DNA of 64,000 nucleotides, taken from Gammaproteobacteria bacterium (GTDB lineage Bacteria > Pseudomonadota > Gammaproteobacteria > Steroidobacterales > Foliamicaceae). A model generated the notes under the pieces. The model was given only the letters and a program-made list of their open reading frames with translations. It was not told the DNA's origin and ran no database searches. Shown piece by piece: positions 17,942 through 26,885 of this stretch (positions are counted from its first letter, which is position 1; each line of letters begins with the position of its first letter). The DNA is taken from assembly GCA_009844425.1 (NCBI GenBank), contig VYBN01000028.1, forward strand, positions 1 through 64,000. Direction: 5' to 3'. The position numbers and the translations under genes were made by a program.

Positions 17942-20056
17942 GTGTCCTCCACAGGGGATGCCGTTGCCGCGTCCGTGGGTACCGGGATTCCGGAGAACCG
18001 TTCGGAGCATCTCCTCGGCCCCCACGGCGTCCACATCCGCGGAGAAGCCGGTCATGCACGCCGCAGCCGGCCGCCGGAAAAGACGGCGCTGGCAGCGATC
18101 CAGTCCCGGATCGTGGCCAAACAGTACGAGCAGGCGCTGGCCGCCCTCGATGTCATCCTCAAGGACGACCCGCGCAATACCGACGCGCTTTACATGAGCG
18201 CGGTATGCCGCCGCTACCGGCGCGAGTTCGATGCGGCGCTGGCGCTGCTTGCAGGGCTGAAGGCCCTCGCGCCGGAGAATGGACGGGCGCACCAGGAGGA
18301 GGGCCACGCTTACCGCGATATGGGCCGGCCCATCCGGGCGCTGGTGGCGTATGAGCAGGCCTGCCGGTTCAACCCGGCGCTGGTGGCGAGCTGGCGGGAG
18401 CAACTGAATGTCCTGGCCCGGCTGGGCCGCCGCCATGAGGCTGCACAGGTGAAAGCCCAGCTTGACCACCTTGAGCAATTGCCGCGGCCGCTTGTGATGG
18501 TTGTGGACCTAATGAGCCAGGGCAAGCTGCTCAAGGCGGAGGATCTGTGCCGCAAGTTCCTCAGGAAGGTTCCGCACCATGTGGAGGCCATGCGGCTGCT
18601 GGCCGACATCGGCATGCGTTTCGGCGTGCTGGCGGACGCCGAGTTCCTGCTCGAATCGGCGCATGAGTTCGAGCCGAACAACGTGCGGGTGCACATGGAC
18701 TACGTCAAGGCGCTCAGGAAACGCCAGAAATTCGCCAAGGCCCTGGAGCAGGCCAGGCAACTGCTTGACCGTTCTCCCGGGAACCCGCAGTTTCAATCGA
18801 TCTATGCAATCGAGTGCATGCAAACCGGCAACTACGAGGAGGCGCTGCGCCTTTTCGACAGCGTGCTGGAGAAGATTCCCGGCGACCCGATTACGCTCAC
18901 GTCGAAGGGCCACGCTCTCAAGACCGACGGCCAGTACGACCAGGCGGTCGCCTCCTACCGGGCGGCGCTCGAAAGCCAGCAGCGCCACGGCGAAGCCTGG
19001 TATTCGCTGTCCAACCTCAAGGTCTATTCGTTCAGCGATAGTGAACTCGAGCGGATGCACGCGCAGTTGAAACGCGACGATCTGTCCCATGCCGACCGCG
19101 TGCACCTGAGCTTCGCGCTGGGCAAAGCCTACGAAGACCGCAACGAATTCGAGACTTCCTTCGGCTTCTACCAGCAGGGCAACCGCGCGAAGAAGGCCGC
19201 GAGCACCTACGACGCGGACAAGATGACCGGGGAATTGCGGGCCCAGCAGCGCGTATGCAACGCCGGGATGCTGTCGCGCGGGCTCACGGCCGGGTATCCC
19301 GCGGCCGATCCGATTTTCGTGCTCGGGCTGCCCCGGGCCGGTTCAACGCTGCTGGAACAGATTCTTTCGTCCCATTCGAAGGTGGACGGCACGCTGGAGC
19401 TTCCGAATGTGTTGTCACTGTCACAGCAGTTGCGCCGGCGCGGACGCCGCGGGCCCGAGCCGGACTATCCCGACATCTTGGAGGCGCTGTCCGATCAGGA
19501 ACTGCGCAATTTTGGGCAGCAGTTCATCGACGACACGCGGATTCACCGCGCGGGCGCGCCGTTTTTCGTGGATAAGATGCCGAACAACTTCCGCCATATC
19601 GGACTGATCCATCTGATGCTGCCCAACGCGAAGATCATCGACGCCAGGCGTCATCCCATGGCCTGCGGCTTCAGCGGCTACAAGCAGCTCTTCGCGGAAG
19701 GCCAGCAATTCACCTACGGCCTTGCGGACCTCGGGCAGTACTACCGCGATTACGTGGAACTCATGGACCACTGGGACGCGGTGCTGCCCGGCAAGGTGCT
19801 GCGCGTCCAGTACGAGGAGGTGGTGAGCGGCCTCGAAACCCAGGTGCGCCGGATTCTCGACCACTGCGGACTCGAGTTCGAGCCGGAATGCCTGAATTTT
19901 TACCGCACGGACCGGGCGGTGCGCACGCCCAGTTCCGAGCAGGTCCGCCAGCCGATATTCAAGTCGGGGCTTGATTACTGGCGCAACTACGAACCCTGGC
20001 TCGATCCGCTTAAGGACGCTCTGGGCGAAGATGTCCGGCGCCGCTACGGCGTATGA
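17942..20056 (+). CDS. Tetratricopeptide-repeat sulfotransferase family protein
   Basis: A 704-residue two-part protein. Residues about 45-400 are TPR-like helical repeats (for example ALAALDVILKDDPRNTDALY and ALRLFDSVLEKIPGDPITL). Residues about 455-690 are a sulfotransferase domain with the 5'-phosphosulfate-binding loop GLPRAGSTLLEQILSSH near 460. Such enzymes transfer sulfate from PAPS to an acceptor, which the TPR part may bind. The GTG start at 17942 is chosen as the first in-frame start after the receptor's stop; the first 40 residues look unstructured and the real start might be internal. Genes for part of PAPS synthesis (CysD-like, CysC) lie convergently at 21683-23121. Confidence 0.88.
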   Translation: MSSTGDAVAASVGTGIPENRSEHLLGPHGVHIRGEAGHARRSRPPEKTALAAIQSRIVAKQYEQALAALDVILKDDPRNTDALYMSAVCRRYRREFDAALALLAGLKALAPENGRAHQEEGHAYRDMGRPIRALVAYEQACRFNPALVASWREQLNVLARLGRRHEAAQVKAQLDHLEQLPRPLVMVVDLMSQGKLLKAEDLCRKFLRKVPHHVEAMRLLADIGMRFGVLADAEFLLESAHEFEPNNVRVHMDYVKALRKRQKFAKALEQARQLLDRSPGNPQFQSIYAIECMQTGNYEEALRLFDSVLEKIPGDPITLTSKGHALKTDGQYDQAVASYRAALESQQRHGEAWYSLSNLKVYSFSDSELERMHAQLKRDDLSHADRVHLSFALGKAYEDRNEFETSFGFYQQGNRAKKAASTYDADKMTGELRAQQRVCNAGMLSRGLTAGYPAADPIFVLGLPRAGSTLLEQILSSHSKVDGTLELPNVLSLSQQLRRRGRRGPEPDYPDILEALSDQELRNFGQQFIDDTRIHRAGAPFFVDKMPNNFRHIGLIHLMLPNAKIIDARRHPMACGFSGYKQLFAEGQQFTYGLADLGQYYRDYVELMDHWDAVLPGKVLRVQYEEVVSGLETQVRRILDHCGLEFEPECLNFYRTDRAVRTPSSEQVRQPIFKSGLDYWRNYEPWLDPLKDALGEDVRRRYGV

Positions 20057-20111
20057 AGGGAGAATCGACGGAACACGCTGCCGGACCGCCGGATATTTTC
20101 ATGGTGGCGGC

Positions 20112-21698
20112 ATGAGCGGAACCGGCGGCAAACGCGCACGGCGAGCCGGGGCCGCCGCCGCAGCCCCGGATATCGGCCACGAAATCGGCGAGCACAACAT
20201 CCGGATATTCAATCTCGACATCCACAACCCGGTATTCATCGTTTCCGCCGCATTGGTGGTCATGCTCGTGATCGGCACGCTGCTGTTCCTGGAGCAGGCC
20301 GCGGCCCTTTTCTCCGATCTCAGAGTCTGGGCGACCACGACCTTCGACTGGTTCTATTTCGCCGTGTCGAACCTCTTCGTCCTGTTCTGTTTCGGCGTCG
20401 CGCTGTCGCCGCTGGGACGGATCCGCCTGGGCGGCCGCGGCGCCGTCCCGAAGTATGGCTATTCCGCGTGGCTGGCCATGCTGTTTGCGGCCGGCGTGGG
20501 CATCGGCCTGATGTTCTTCGGCGTCCTTGAGCCGGTGACCCACACCCTGGCGCCACCGCTGGGCGTCGATCCGGCCGACACCGGGGCAGCGCGCGCGGTG
20601 GGCATGTCCGCCGCGATCCTGCACTGGGGGCTGCACGCATGGGCCATCTATGCCGTAGCCGGCCTGTCGCTGGCGTTCTTCTGTTTCAACCGCGGCATGC
20701 CGCTCACGATGCGCTCCGGGTTCTTCCCGCTGATCGGCAAGTCCGTCTGGGGGCCCTTCGGTCACGCGGTGGACATTTTTGCGGTGCTGGCGACCCTTTT
20801 CGGGCTGGCGGTATCGCTGGGTTTCGGCGCTGAACAGATCGCCGCCGGATTGCAGTACCTGTTCGGAATTCCCGCGACCACCGCCACCAGGGCCATTCTG
20901 ATCATGGTCATCATCAGCATCGCGCTGGCGTCCGTGATCGCCGGTCTGGACAAGGGCGTGAAGCGCCTGAGCTGGATCAATATGGTGCTTGCGGGACTGT
21001 TGTGGCTGTTCGTACTGATCATGGGTCCTACGCTGGCGATTATCGCGACAATCGCCAAAGCGAGCATCGACTATGTCTATTACCTGCCGGGATTGAGCAA
21101 CTGGATCGGCCGTGAGGACGTGGCCTTCGTCCGCGACTGGTCAACTTTCTATTGGGCCTGGTGGGTGGCCTGGGCGCCTTTCGTCGGGATGTTCATCGCA
21201 CGCATCAGTTTTGGACGCACGGTGCGCGAGTTCATCACCTGGGTGCTGATCGTTCCCACGATCATCGGCATTCTGTGGATGGCGACGTTCGGCGGCACCG
21301 CCCTCGACCAATACTTTTCCGATGGCTATACGGGCGTGGCGGAATCGGTGCCCGAACTGGCCCTGTTCAAGATGCTGGAGCCCTTGCCGATGGCCGGATT
21401 CGTCTCGGCTGCCAGCGTATTCCTGATCACGATCTTCTTTGTCACCTCGGCCGACTCGGGATCGCTCGTGATGGACACCATCACGGCCGGCGGCAAGATG
21501 GACGCGCCGGTGCAGCAACGCGCCTTCTGGTGCCTGCTGGCCGGACTGGCGGCGATGGCGCTGATGCTGGGCGGCGGCATGGCCTCGCTGCAGGCGCTGA
21601 CCCTGGCGGTGGGCCTGCCCTTTGCCGTGGTGCTGCTGTGCATGTGCGTGGGCCTCATCAAGGGGCTGCTGGAGGAAACGGGCTACAGGCGGCCTTGA
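20112..21698 (+). CDS. BCCT-family betaine/carnitine/choline transporter
   Basis: A 528-residue carrier with 12 predicted membrane helices. The BCCT signature is clear: STFYWAWWVAWAPFVG followed by GMFIARISFGRTVREF in the centre, and MLFAAGVGIGLMFFGVLEP near the start. BCCT carriers import quaternary amines with Na+ or H+. The ATG at 20112 starts a hydrophilic N-terminus of usual length; the longer open frame overlaps the sulfotransferase and is not needed. It fits as the uptake system for the substrate of the corrinoid/MttB and dehydrogenase genes at 6-15 kb. That link is inference. Confidence 0.93.
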   Translation: MSGTGGKRARRAGAAAAAPDIGHEIGEHNIRIFNLDIHNPVFIVSAALVVMLVIGTLLFLEQAAALFSDLRVWATTTFDWFYFAVSNLFVLFCFGVALSPLGRIRLGGRGAVPKYGYSAWLAMLFAAGVGIGLMFFGVLEPVTHTLAPPLGVDPADTGAARAVGMSAAILHWGLHAWAIYAVAGLSLAFFCFNRGMPLTMRSGFFPLIGKSVWGPFGHAVDIFAVLATLFGLAVSLGFGAEQIAAGLQYLFGIPATTATRAILIMVIISIALASVIAGLDKGVKRLSWINMVLAGLLWLFVLIMGPTLAIIATIAKASIDYVYYLPGLSNWIGREDVAFVRDWSTFYWAWWVAWAPFVGMFIARISFGRTVREFITWVLIVPTIIGILWMATFGGTALDQYFSDGYTGVAESVPELALFKMLEPLPMAGFVSAASVFLITIFFVTSADSGSLVMDTITAGGKMDAPVQQRAFWCLLAGLAAMALMLGGGMASLQALTLAVGLPFAVVLLCMCVGLIKGLLEETGYRRP

Positions 21699-22240
21699 TC
21701 CCTCAGGTACCGGATCACCTCATCGGCAAGCGCCTCTGGCGTATCGCGATCGGAGCGCAGGTGAAGCTCCGGGTCCAAAGGCGGTTGGTACGGTGATCCG
21801 ACGCCGGTGAGATCACTGATTTCGCCCGCTGCGGCTCTCGCGTACAGCCCCTTCGGATCCCGCTGCCGGCAGACTTCCAGCGGCGCGTCAACGAAAACCT
21901 CCAGAAACCGCCCGGCGCCCGCGATTTCCCGCGCGCGCATCCGCCCGGCCCGGAACGGCGAGATCAACGCCGTTACCACGATGATTCCGGAATCAAGCAG
22001 AAGCTTGGCGATTTCCGCTGCCCGGCGTATGTTCTCGTCCCGGCCGGCCTCACTGAACCCCAGATCGGCATTCAGTCCACGACGCATGATATCGCCGTCC
22101 AGCATGCAAACGGAAAGGCCCAGATCGCGCAGGCGTCCGGCAATCTCGCCGGCGAGCGTGGTCTTCCCGGCCGCCGGCAGACCCGTAAGCCATAGCGCGA
22201 AGGGTTGCCGGGATTCGGGGGAAGGGCGCTGAGGCGGCAT
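21683..22240 (-). CDS. cysC: Adenylylsulfate (APS) kinase
   Basis: A 185-residue kinase that phosphorylates APS to PAPS. The P-loop GLPAAGKT is at 20-27, followed by LDGDIMRRGLNADLGFS (the usual APS-kinase substrate segment) and DAPLEVCRQRDPKGLYA. Length is normal. Its start overlaps the stop of the CysD-like gene (TGATG), so they are translationally coupled. It is the last gene of a four-gene minus-strand operon and overlaps the 3' end of the convergent BCCT gene by 16 nt. It probably supplies PAPS for the sulfotransferase at 17942. Confidence 0.93.
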   Translation of the reverse strand: MPPQRPSPESRQPFALWLTGLPAAGKTTLAGEIAGRLRDLGLSVCMLDGDIMRRGLNADLGFSEAGRDENIRRAAEIAKLLLDSGIIVVTALISPFRAGRMRAREIAGAGRFLEVFVDAPLEVCRQRDPKGLYARAAAGEISDLTGVGSPYQPPLDPELHLRSDRDTPEALADEVIRYLRDQGRL

Positions 22241-23121
22241 CAGAAATAGCCGCTTTGGGTTAATGAACTTTCGCGCGTGATGAGGTCCTGCATACGCCCG
22301 CCGCGTTCGGAGCTGCGTTCGCGCCGAAGCTCGCTCAAGACGGCTGATGCGTCCTGCGCTTCAGATTCCACCGCGCCGGTGAGCGGCCAGCAGCCAAGCG
22401 AGCGGAAGCGCACTCTCAAGACTTGAATCTCTTCGCTGTTTGCCAGCGCCATTCGCTCGTCGGCGCGCACGATGAGCAGGCCATTTCGCAGCACAACGGG
22501 CCGGTCGGCCGCGAAGTAGAGTTCCGATACTTCGACGCGCTCAAACGCGATATAGCGCCAAACGTCGAGCTCGGTCCAATCGGCGAGTGGAAAGACCCGC
22601 ATTGGTCCTTCGCCAGGATCTGTAACCCCGCGCGCCGAAGCCTGAAAAGAGGAAAGGTCCGTCCGTGCACGGTTGCGCACTCTCTTCTCGTCGCCCCGCG
22701 CTCCGTCAATGAGTGCGTCAAAACCGTATTTTTCCAACGCTTGCTGAAGCGCGTTGCTCTTCATCACCCGGATATGCTCCGCGGCGCCATGCGTGAACGG
22801 GCCGATCCCCTGCCGCGCGCCTTCCCGATTGACCTGAACGATCAGCTCCATTCCCGCGACTCCGGCTACCCGATCGCGAAACGGGTAGGTTTCCGGAAAT
22901 TTCCAGGTCGTGTCCACGCTCAGCAAGGGAAACGGCGGAGCCGAAGGCGCAAAAGCCTTCAACGCCAGGCGCAGCATCACGCACGAATCCTTTCCCGCTG
23001 AAAACAGCATTGCCGGCCGGCGGCAGGCTGATGCTGCGTCATGCAGCTTGCGGATCGCCGAAGACTCCAGGCGAACCAGACGCTTGGAACTCCGCGCAGT
23101 GCTTTTCTTCGTCCTGGGCAT
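22240..23121 (-). CDS. CysD-like sulfate adenylyltransferase small subunit, shortened, no CysN
   Basis: A 293-residue PP-loop ATPase. The pyrophosphate loop SAGKDSCVML is at 41-50, and the family segments VDTTWKFPETYPFRDR, FDALIDGARGDEKR, RVFPLADWTELDVWRYI and RSLGCWPLTGAVES are all present, ending in SGYF as in CysD. The segment after GARGDEKR is shorter than in canonical CysD and lacks the usual RDRFHRWDP-like stretch. Canonical CysD needs the GTPase CysN, but no cysN is adjacent or anywhere in the window; the next gene is cysC. It may work with a distant CysN or form a divergent enzyme. The assignment to the CysD family is firm. Confidence 0.85.
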   Translation of the reverse strand: MPRTKKSTARSSKRLVRLESSAIRKLHDAASACRRPAMLFSAGKDSCVMLRLALKAFAPSAPPFPLLSVDTTWKFPETYPFRDRVAGVAGMELIVQVNREGARQGIGPFTHGAAEHIRVMKSNALQQALEKYGFDALIDGARGDEKRVRNRARTDLSSFQASARGVTDPGEGPMRVFPLADWTELDVWRYIAFERVEVSELYFAADRPVVLRNGLLIVRADERMALANSEEIQVLRVRFRSLGCWPLTGAVESEAQDASAVLSELRRERSSERGGRMQDLITRESSLTQSGYF

Positions 23122-23128
23122 TGTTCAT

Positions 23129-24433
23129 TCAGTTTATCGGGGCTGGCCGCGTTTTGAGGCGCAGTTCCCTGGCCGCGGACAGCAGATAGTTCCGCGCTTG
23201 CGGATTGTCCACTTCCGCCGCCATGCCTTCCAGAGCCCGGGCCTTGCGCCCGGCGTGGCGCGCCTCCTGAGGTTCGATCTGTATCAGATGATCGGCCAGC
23301 CAGGCCGCCCAGCGATAGTCCCGCAGCAGCAGCGCCCCGTCCAGCGCCGCATCCAGCGTGAGATTGCTCTCGGCCAGTTCGCGCAAACGCCAGGCCAGGG
23401 TTCGCGGAGGGAACGGAACAAGCCCGGCGGCCTCGCCGTCGAACCAGCCCATATGCCGCACATACACGGATCGCACAGCCCATTCCAGTGTGCCGTGATT
23501 CTGGGCCAGAACTTCACTGGCGGCCAGCGGCGGAGGCAGGCGGATTGCGGCAGCGAGTTCATCGGGACCCAGCCCGGCGTCAATTCCCCGCAGCGTTGCA
23601 ACCTCAACAAAGCGCAGCGCCGTGGCGTAGTCAGCCAGCGCGCGGTCGATCGCCTCGGCGCCGAACAGGGGCCGGGTGTGTCCCGGAATGAGCGCTTCGG
23701 CCCGCTCGGCGCGCATCCGGTCCAGGCTGCGGGCCCATTCCTCAAGGTCCGCCGCATGATCGCCGAGGCCGTCGAGGTCGCCGGGGAATGCCTGGTGGAA
23801 ATTGGCCCCGGTGATCAGCACCTTGCGTTCAGGCAGCCATACGTAGAGATGATCCTGCGCCTCCCCCGGCGCGGCGATCAGCTCCAGGTTCACTCCGGCA
23901 AGCCGCAGGCGAAAGCGGTCGCCATGGATCAGTTTGTCCGGGGGCAGATAACGGCCAGGGGAGTCCGCTCCCTGCGGCAGCGGATCGATCAGCGTGGGCG
24001 AACGCTGTCCATCATCAAGAAGCAGTCCCTTCTGGCGCTGGCGGCGCCTTAGCGCTTCCACGCGGGTCGCCGGGCGGCGCAGCGAGAAATTGCTGCGGGC
24101 ATAAATATCGGGCAGCAGCAAGCTACCGGTGAACGCCGCGGCGCCGGCCACGTGGCTGCGGTCCCCATGGGTATAGACGACCGCCACAAAGGGCAGGTCG
24201 ATCACCTCGCGATAGGCGGCGGCCGCCTCCTCGGCTGCGGCGGCGGAGTGGTGCGCATTGATGAGAATCGCCGCCTCCTCGCCCGCAATCACTACTGAGT
24301 TCGACGGGCCGAAGCCAATGGCGGCATACACGCCTTCGGCGGCCTTTACGATCTCGCCGGCAAGGCCCAAGGGGGCGGAAAAGAACGCCAGAGCAGCGGC
24401 AAGAGCCCCGGCCTGCAGGTGGCGGACGGTCAT
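23129..24433 (-). CDS. Exported MBL-fold alkylsulfatase-like protein with altered metal motif
   Basis: A 434-residue protein with a signal peptide (cleavage near GLAGEIV). It has a metallo-beta-lactamase fold followed by the alkylsulfatase dimerisation-type region (ITGANFHQAFPGDLDGLGD, then a Leu-rich helical C-terminal part). LIPGHTRPLFG matches the late GH motif. The usual THxHxDH metal site reads THGDRSH here (H89, D91, S93, H94): the second His and the Asp are replaced. Either metal binding differs or the enzyme has changed chemistry. It overlaps the O-methyltransferase stop by 4 nt (ATGA) and lies 7 nt before the CysD-like gene, so sulfate ester release and activation may be linked. Confidence 0.75.
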   Translation of the reverse strand: MTVRHLQAGALAAALAFFSAPLGLAGEIVKAAEGVYAAIGFGPSNSVVIAGEEAAILINAHHSAAAAEEAAAAYREVIDLPFVAVVYTHGDRSHVAGAAAFTGSLLLPDIYARSNFSLRRPATRVEALRRRQRQKGLLLDDGQRSPTLIDPLPQGADSPGRYLPPDKLIHGDRFRLRLAGVNLELIAAPGEAQDHLYVWLPERKVLITGANFHQAFPGDLDGLGDHAADLEEWARSLDRMRAERAEALIPGHTRPLFGAEAIDRALADYATALRFVEVATLRGIDAGLGPDELAAAIRLPPPLAASEVLAQNHGTLEWAVRSVYVRHMGWFDGEAAGLVPFPPRTLAWRLRELAESNLTLDAALDGALLLRDYRWAAWLADHLIQIEPQEARHAGRKARALEGMAAEVDNPQARNYLLSAARELRLKTRPAPIN

Positions 24434-25080
24434 TCGGGGTTTTCGAGCACGCGCGATACGGAAAGCCAGGAGCCGACCGGAATGATCATCGATTGCAGCC
24501 TTTTTTCGGTTGCGATGCGCTGATTGAAGACCTGTATCCCGTAGGCCGGATGGTCGGGCGCCAGTTCCTTGTGGCCCTCGCCGAAGCAGTCGGTGTTGTC
24601 GCCCAGGATCAGGCCGCCCGGCCGGGTGTGCTCAAGGGCGAAATCGAGCGCGTCGGAGTAAACCTCCTTGCCCGTGTCGATGAACACCAGGTCGTAGGGC
24701 CCATGCTCGGCCAGTTCGGACTGCACGTCCAGCGCGCTGCCCAGTACGATGCGGACCCTGTCCTCCACCCCGGCGCGGCGAAAGTTCTCGCCCGCGACTT
24801 CGGCGTGCAGCGGTTCGAACTCGTTGGTCACCAGCAGGCCGTCCGGGGGCAGCGCGCGCGCCAGCCAGATTCCCGAATAGCCGGCCAGGGTGCCGAACTC
24901 CAGGATCCTGCGCGCGCCGATCAGCCGCGCGAGGAGATTCAGCGCCTGCCCTGTTTCGGCGTTCACCGAGATGTCGGGCATGCCGCGCGCGACCGCCGCG
25001 GGCATGATCCCGGCAAGCAGTTCGTCCTCGTGGTCGAACAGGCTGCGGCGGTAGGTGTCGAGGTCGGGATAGGCAGTCAT
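24430..25080 (-). CDS. SAM-dependent O-methyltransferase (COG4122/family 3 type)
   Basis: A 216-residue class I methyltransferase. The SAM-binding segment RRILEFGTLAGYSGIWLA is near residues 57-74, VTNEFEPLHAEVAGENF follows, and the acidic motif DLVFIDTGKEVY fits the metal-binding loop of catechol-type O-methyltransferases. It is the first gene of a four-gene minus-strand operon with the sulfatase-like, CysD-like and CysC genes. It is divergent from the small gene at 25140 with a 59-nt spacer. The acceptor is unknown; a phenolic or hydroxylated small molecule is typical of the family. Confidence 0.85.
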   Translation of the reverse strand: MTAYPDLDTYRRSLFDHEDELLAGIMPAAVARGMPDISVNAETGQALNLLARLIGARRILEFGTLAGYSGIWLARALPPDGLLVTNEFEPLHAEVAGENFRRAGVEDRVRIVLGSALDVQSELAEHGPYDLVFIDTGKEVYSDALDFALEHTRPGGLILGDNTDCFGEGHKELAPDHPAYGIQVFNQRIATEKRLQSMIIPVGSWLSVSRVLENPE

Positions 25081-25139
25081 GGGCTGGCAACTTTGCGGGC
25101 ACGGCGTAGTATATCGGCCAGCCGGGAAAGGAGGATCGA

Positions 25140-25373
25140 ATGGCCACAGCCTCGGAGAAAAAGCGCATCGTTGAGGATTTTCTCAAGCGCTGCAACGACT
25201 ATTCCGACAACAAGCTTCGGAAGTACCGCGCGGCCCTGACAGGGGCGGACGACGAACAGGACCTCGCGATTCAGGACAGGATCAGCCACTGGGTGGCGTA
25301 TCGCGCGTTCAATGAGCACGCGATCATGGAGCTGAAAGGCTCCGAGCTCGACGACTGGTTCGACGATGACTGA
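25140..25373 (+). CDS. Small acidic protein of unknown function coupled to the decarboxylase
   Basis: A 77-residue protein, helical and charged, ending in the acidic tail SELDDWFDDD. GGAAAGGAGGATCGA precedes the ATG, a strong ribosome site. Its last 8 nt overlap the start of the decarboxylase gene, so the two are translationally coupled. I do not recognise a family. It could be a stabilising partner or leader protein for the decarboxylase. The coding potential rests on the good ribosome site, the overlap and a believable amino-acid composition. Confidence 0.65.
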   Translation: MATASEKKRIVEDFLKRCNDYSDNKLRKYRAALTGADDEQDLAIQDRISHWVAYRAFNEHAIMELKGSELDDWFDDD

Positions 25374-26766
25374 TTTCGGCGCGTTCCGCCGACACGCCCA
25401 CGAGGTGGCGGACTGGATTGCCGACTATTTCGAGGAAGTCGAGGGATTCCCGGTGCGCTCGCAGGCGCAACCCGGCGACCTCCTTGCCGCCCTGCCCTCC
25501 AGCGCGCCCGAACGGCCCGAGCCGATGGAGCGCATCCTGGCGGACTTCCGGCAGTTGATCCCGCCGGGCATGACGCACTGGCAGCATCCGTCCTTCTTTG
25601 CGTTTTTCCCCGCCAACTCGAGCCCGCCATCGGTGCTGGCGGAGATGCTCACCGCCGGCATGGCGGCCCAGTGCATGCTGTGGGAAACCTCTCCAGCCGC
25701 CAACGAACTGGAAGCCCGCATGATGGAGTGGCTGCAGGAGTTGCTCGGTCTGCCGCACGAATGGCGAGGCGTGATCCAGGACTCGGCTTCCGGAGCAACG
25801 CTTTGCGCGATGCTCGCGGCGCGCGAGCGGGAGAGAGAGAACACGGTGGTCGACAGGCTTGCGTTCTATACTTCCGACGAAGCCAATTCCTCGGTCCACA
25901 AGGGCGCCCGGATCGCCGGATTCCCGCTGGACTGCATCCGCAGCATCGACACGGACCAGCACCAGGCAATGAAGCCGGATGCGCTCGCGCAGACGATCGA
26001 GGCCGACCGGGCGGCGGGACTGACCCCGGCCTGCGTCGTAATCACCCTGGGCACGACCGGCACCGGCGCGATGGATCCGCTGGCGGAGATCGGCGAGATA
26101 TGCCGGCGCGAAAGCATCTACCTGCACGTGGACGCAGCCTGGGCCGGCAGCGCCCTGATACTGCCGGAATACCGCCACCTGCTGAACGGCATCGAGCACG
26201 CCGATTCCTTCGTGTTCAATCCGCACAAGTGGATGTTCACCAACTTCGACTGCTCGGCGCACTTTCTCAAGGACCCCGAATCGCTGCAGCGTTCGCTGTC
26301 GATCAACCCCGTCTACCTGCGGAACACCAGCGACGAGCAGATCACCGAGTACCGCGATTTCGGCATCTCGCTCGGCCGCAGGTTCCGCGCATTGAAGCTG
26401 TGGTTCGTGATTCGCGCCTTCGGCGCCGAGGGCCTGCGCGAGAAGATCCGCTCGCACATCGACTGGACCCGGGAGCTCGCCGGGGAGATCGAGGCCGCTG
26501 ACGATTTCGAACTGGTTACCGGCCCCAACCTCGCGCTGATCACCTGGCGCTATGCCCCCGGGGGCGTGAGCGGCGCGGCGCTGGACGAACTCAACGAGCG
26601 CTTGCTGCAGGCGATCAACGACGACGGCCGCCTGTACCTGACGCGGGGTTCCGTGAACGGCCGCATGGTCATCCGCTTTTCCGTCGGCCAGACCCGCACC
26701 GAGGCCGGGCACGTGCGCTCGGCCTGGAATACGATTCAGGAAATCGCTTCTTCACTCCCCGGTTAA
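25366..26766 (+). CDS. PLP-dependent aromatic-L-amino-acid decarboxylase family protein
   Basis: A 466-residue group II decarboxylase. The family's active-site stretch HPSFFAFFPANSSPPSVLAE is near residues 69-88, WETSPAANELE near 106, and the PLP lysine K288 lies in FNPHKWMFTNFDCSA. Members decarboxylate tyrosine, DOPA, tryptophan or related amino acids, or act as aldehyde synthases. The N-terminal FRRHAHEVADWIADYFEEVEG is typical. Substrate cannot be fixed from sequence alone. Its start overlaps the 77-residue gene. Downstream sequence becomes AT-rich at once. Confidence 0.92.
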   Translation: MTDFGAFRRHAHEVADWIADYFEEVEGFPVRSQAQPGDLLAALPSSAPERPEPMERILADFRQLIPPGMTHWQHPSFFAFFPANSSPPSVLAEMLTAGMAAQCMLWETSPAANELEARMMEWLQELLGLPHEWRGVIQDSASGATLCAMLAARERERENTVVDRLAFYTSDEANSSVHKGARIAGFPLDCIRSIDTDQHQAMKPDALAQTIEADRAAGLTPACVVITLGTTGTGAMDPLAEIGEICRRESIYLHVDAAWAGSALILPEYRHLLNGIEHADSFVFNPHKWMFTNFDCSAHFLKDPESLQRSLSINPVYLRNTSDEQITEYRDFGISLGRRFRALKLWFVIRAFGAEGLREKIRSHIDWTRELAGEIEAADDFELVTGPNLALITWRYAPGGVSGAALDELNERLLQAINDDGRLYLTRGSVNGRMVIRFSVGQTRTEAGHVRSAWNTIQEIASSLPG

Positions 26767-26818
26767 TTGGAATGTCAACGCAAATTGAATTCCGGCAGCT
26801 TAAGTGGCATTTAGCCTA

Positions 26819-26848
26819 TTGAATAAATTTAGTCCATAAAGTAAATTT
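26819..26848 (+). promoter_or_regulatory. Candidate promoter with overlapping inverted repeat before the AAA ATPase gene
   Basis: TTGAAT at 26819-26824 and TAAATT at 26842-26847 are 17 nt apart. The pair AAATTTA (26825-26831) and TAAATTT (26842-26848) forms a 7-bp inverted repeat with a 10-nt spacer that covers the spacer and -10 box, as an operator would. The surrounding 119-nt gap is clearly AT-richer than the flanking genes. Confidence 0.4.
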
Positions 26849-26885
26849 ATATCTCCCGCTAATTGCTCATAAGGATTTTCCGGCG

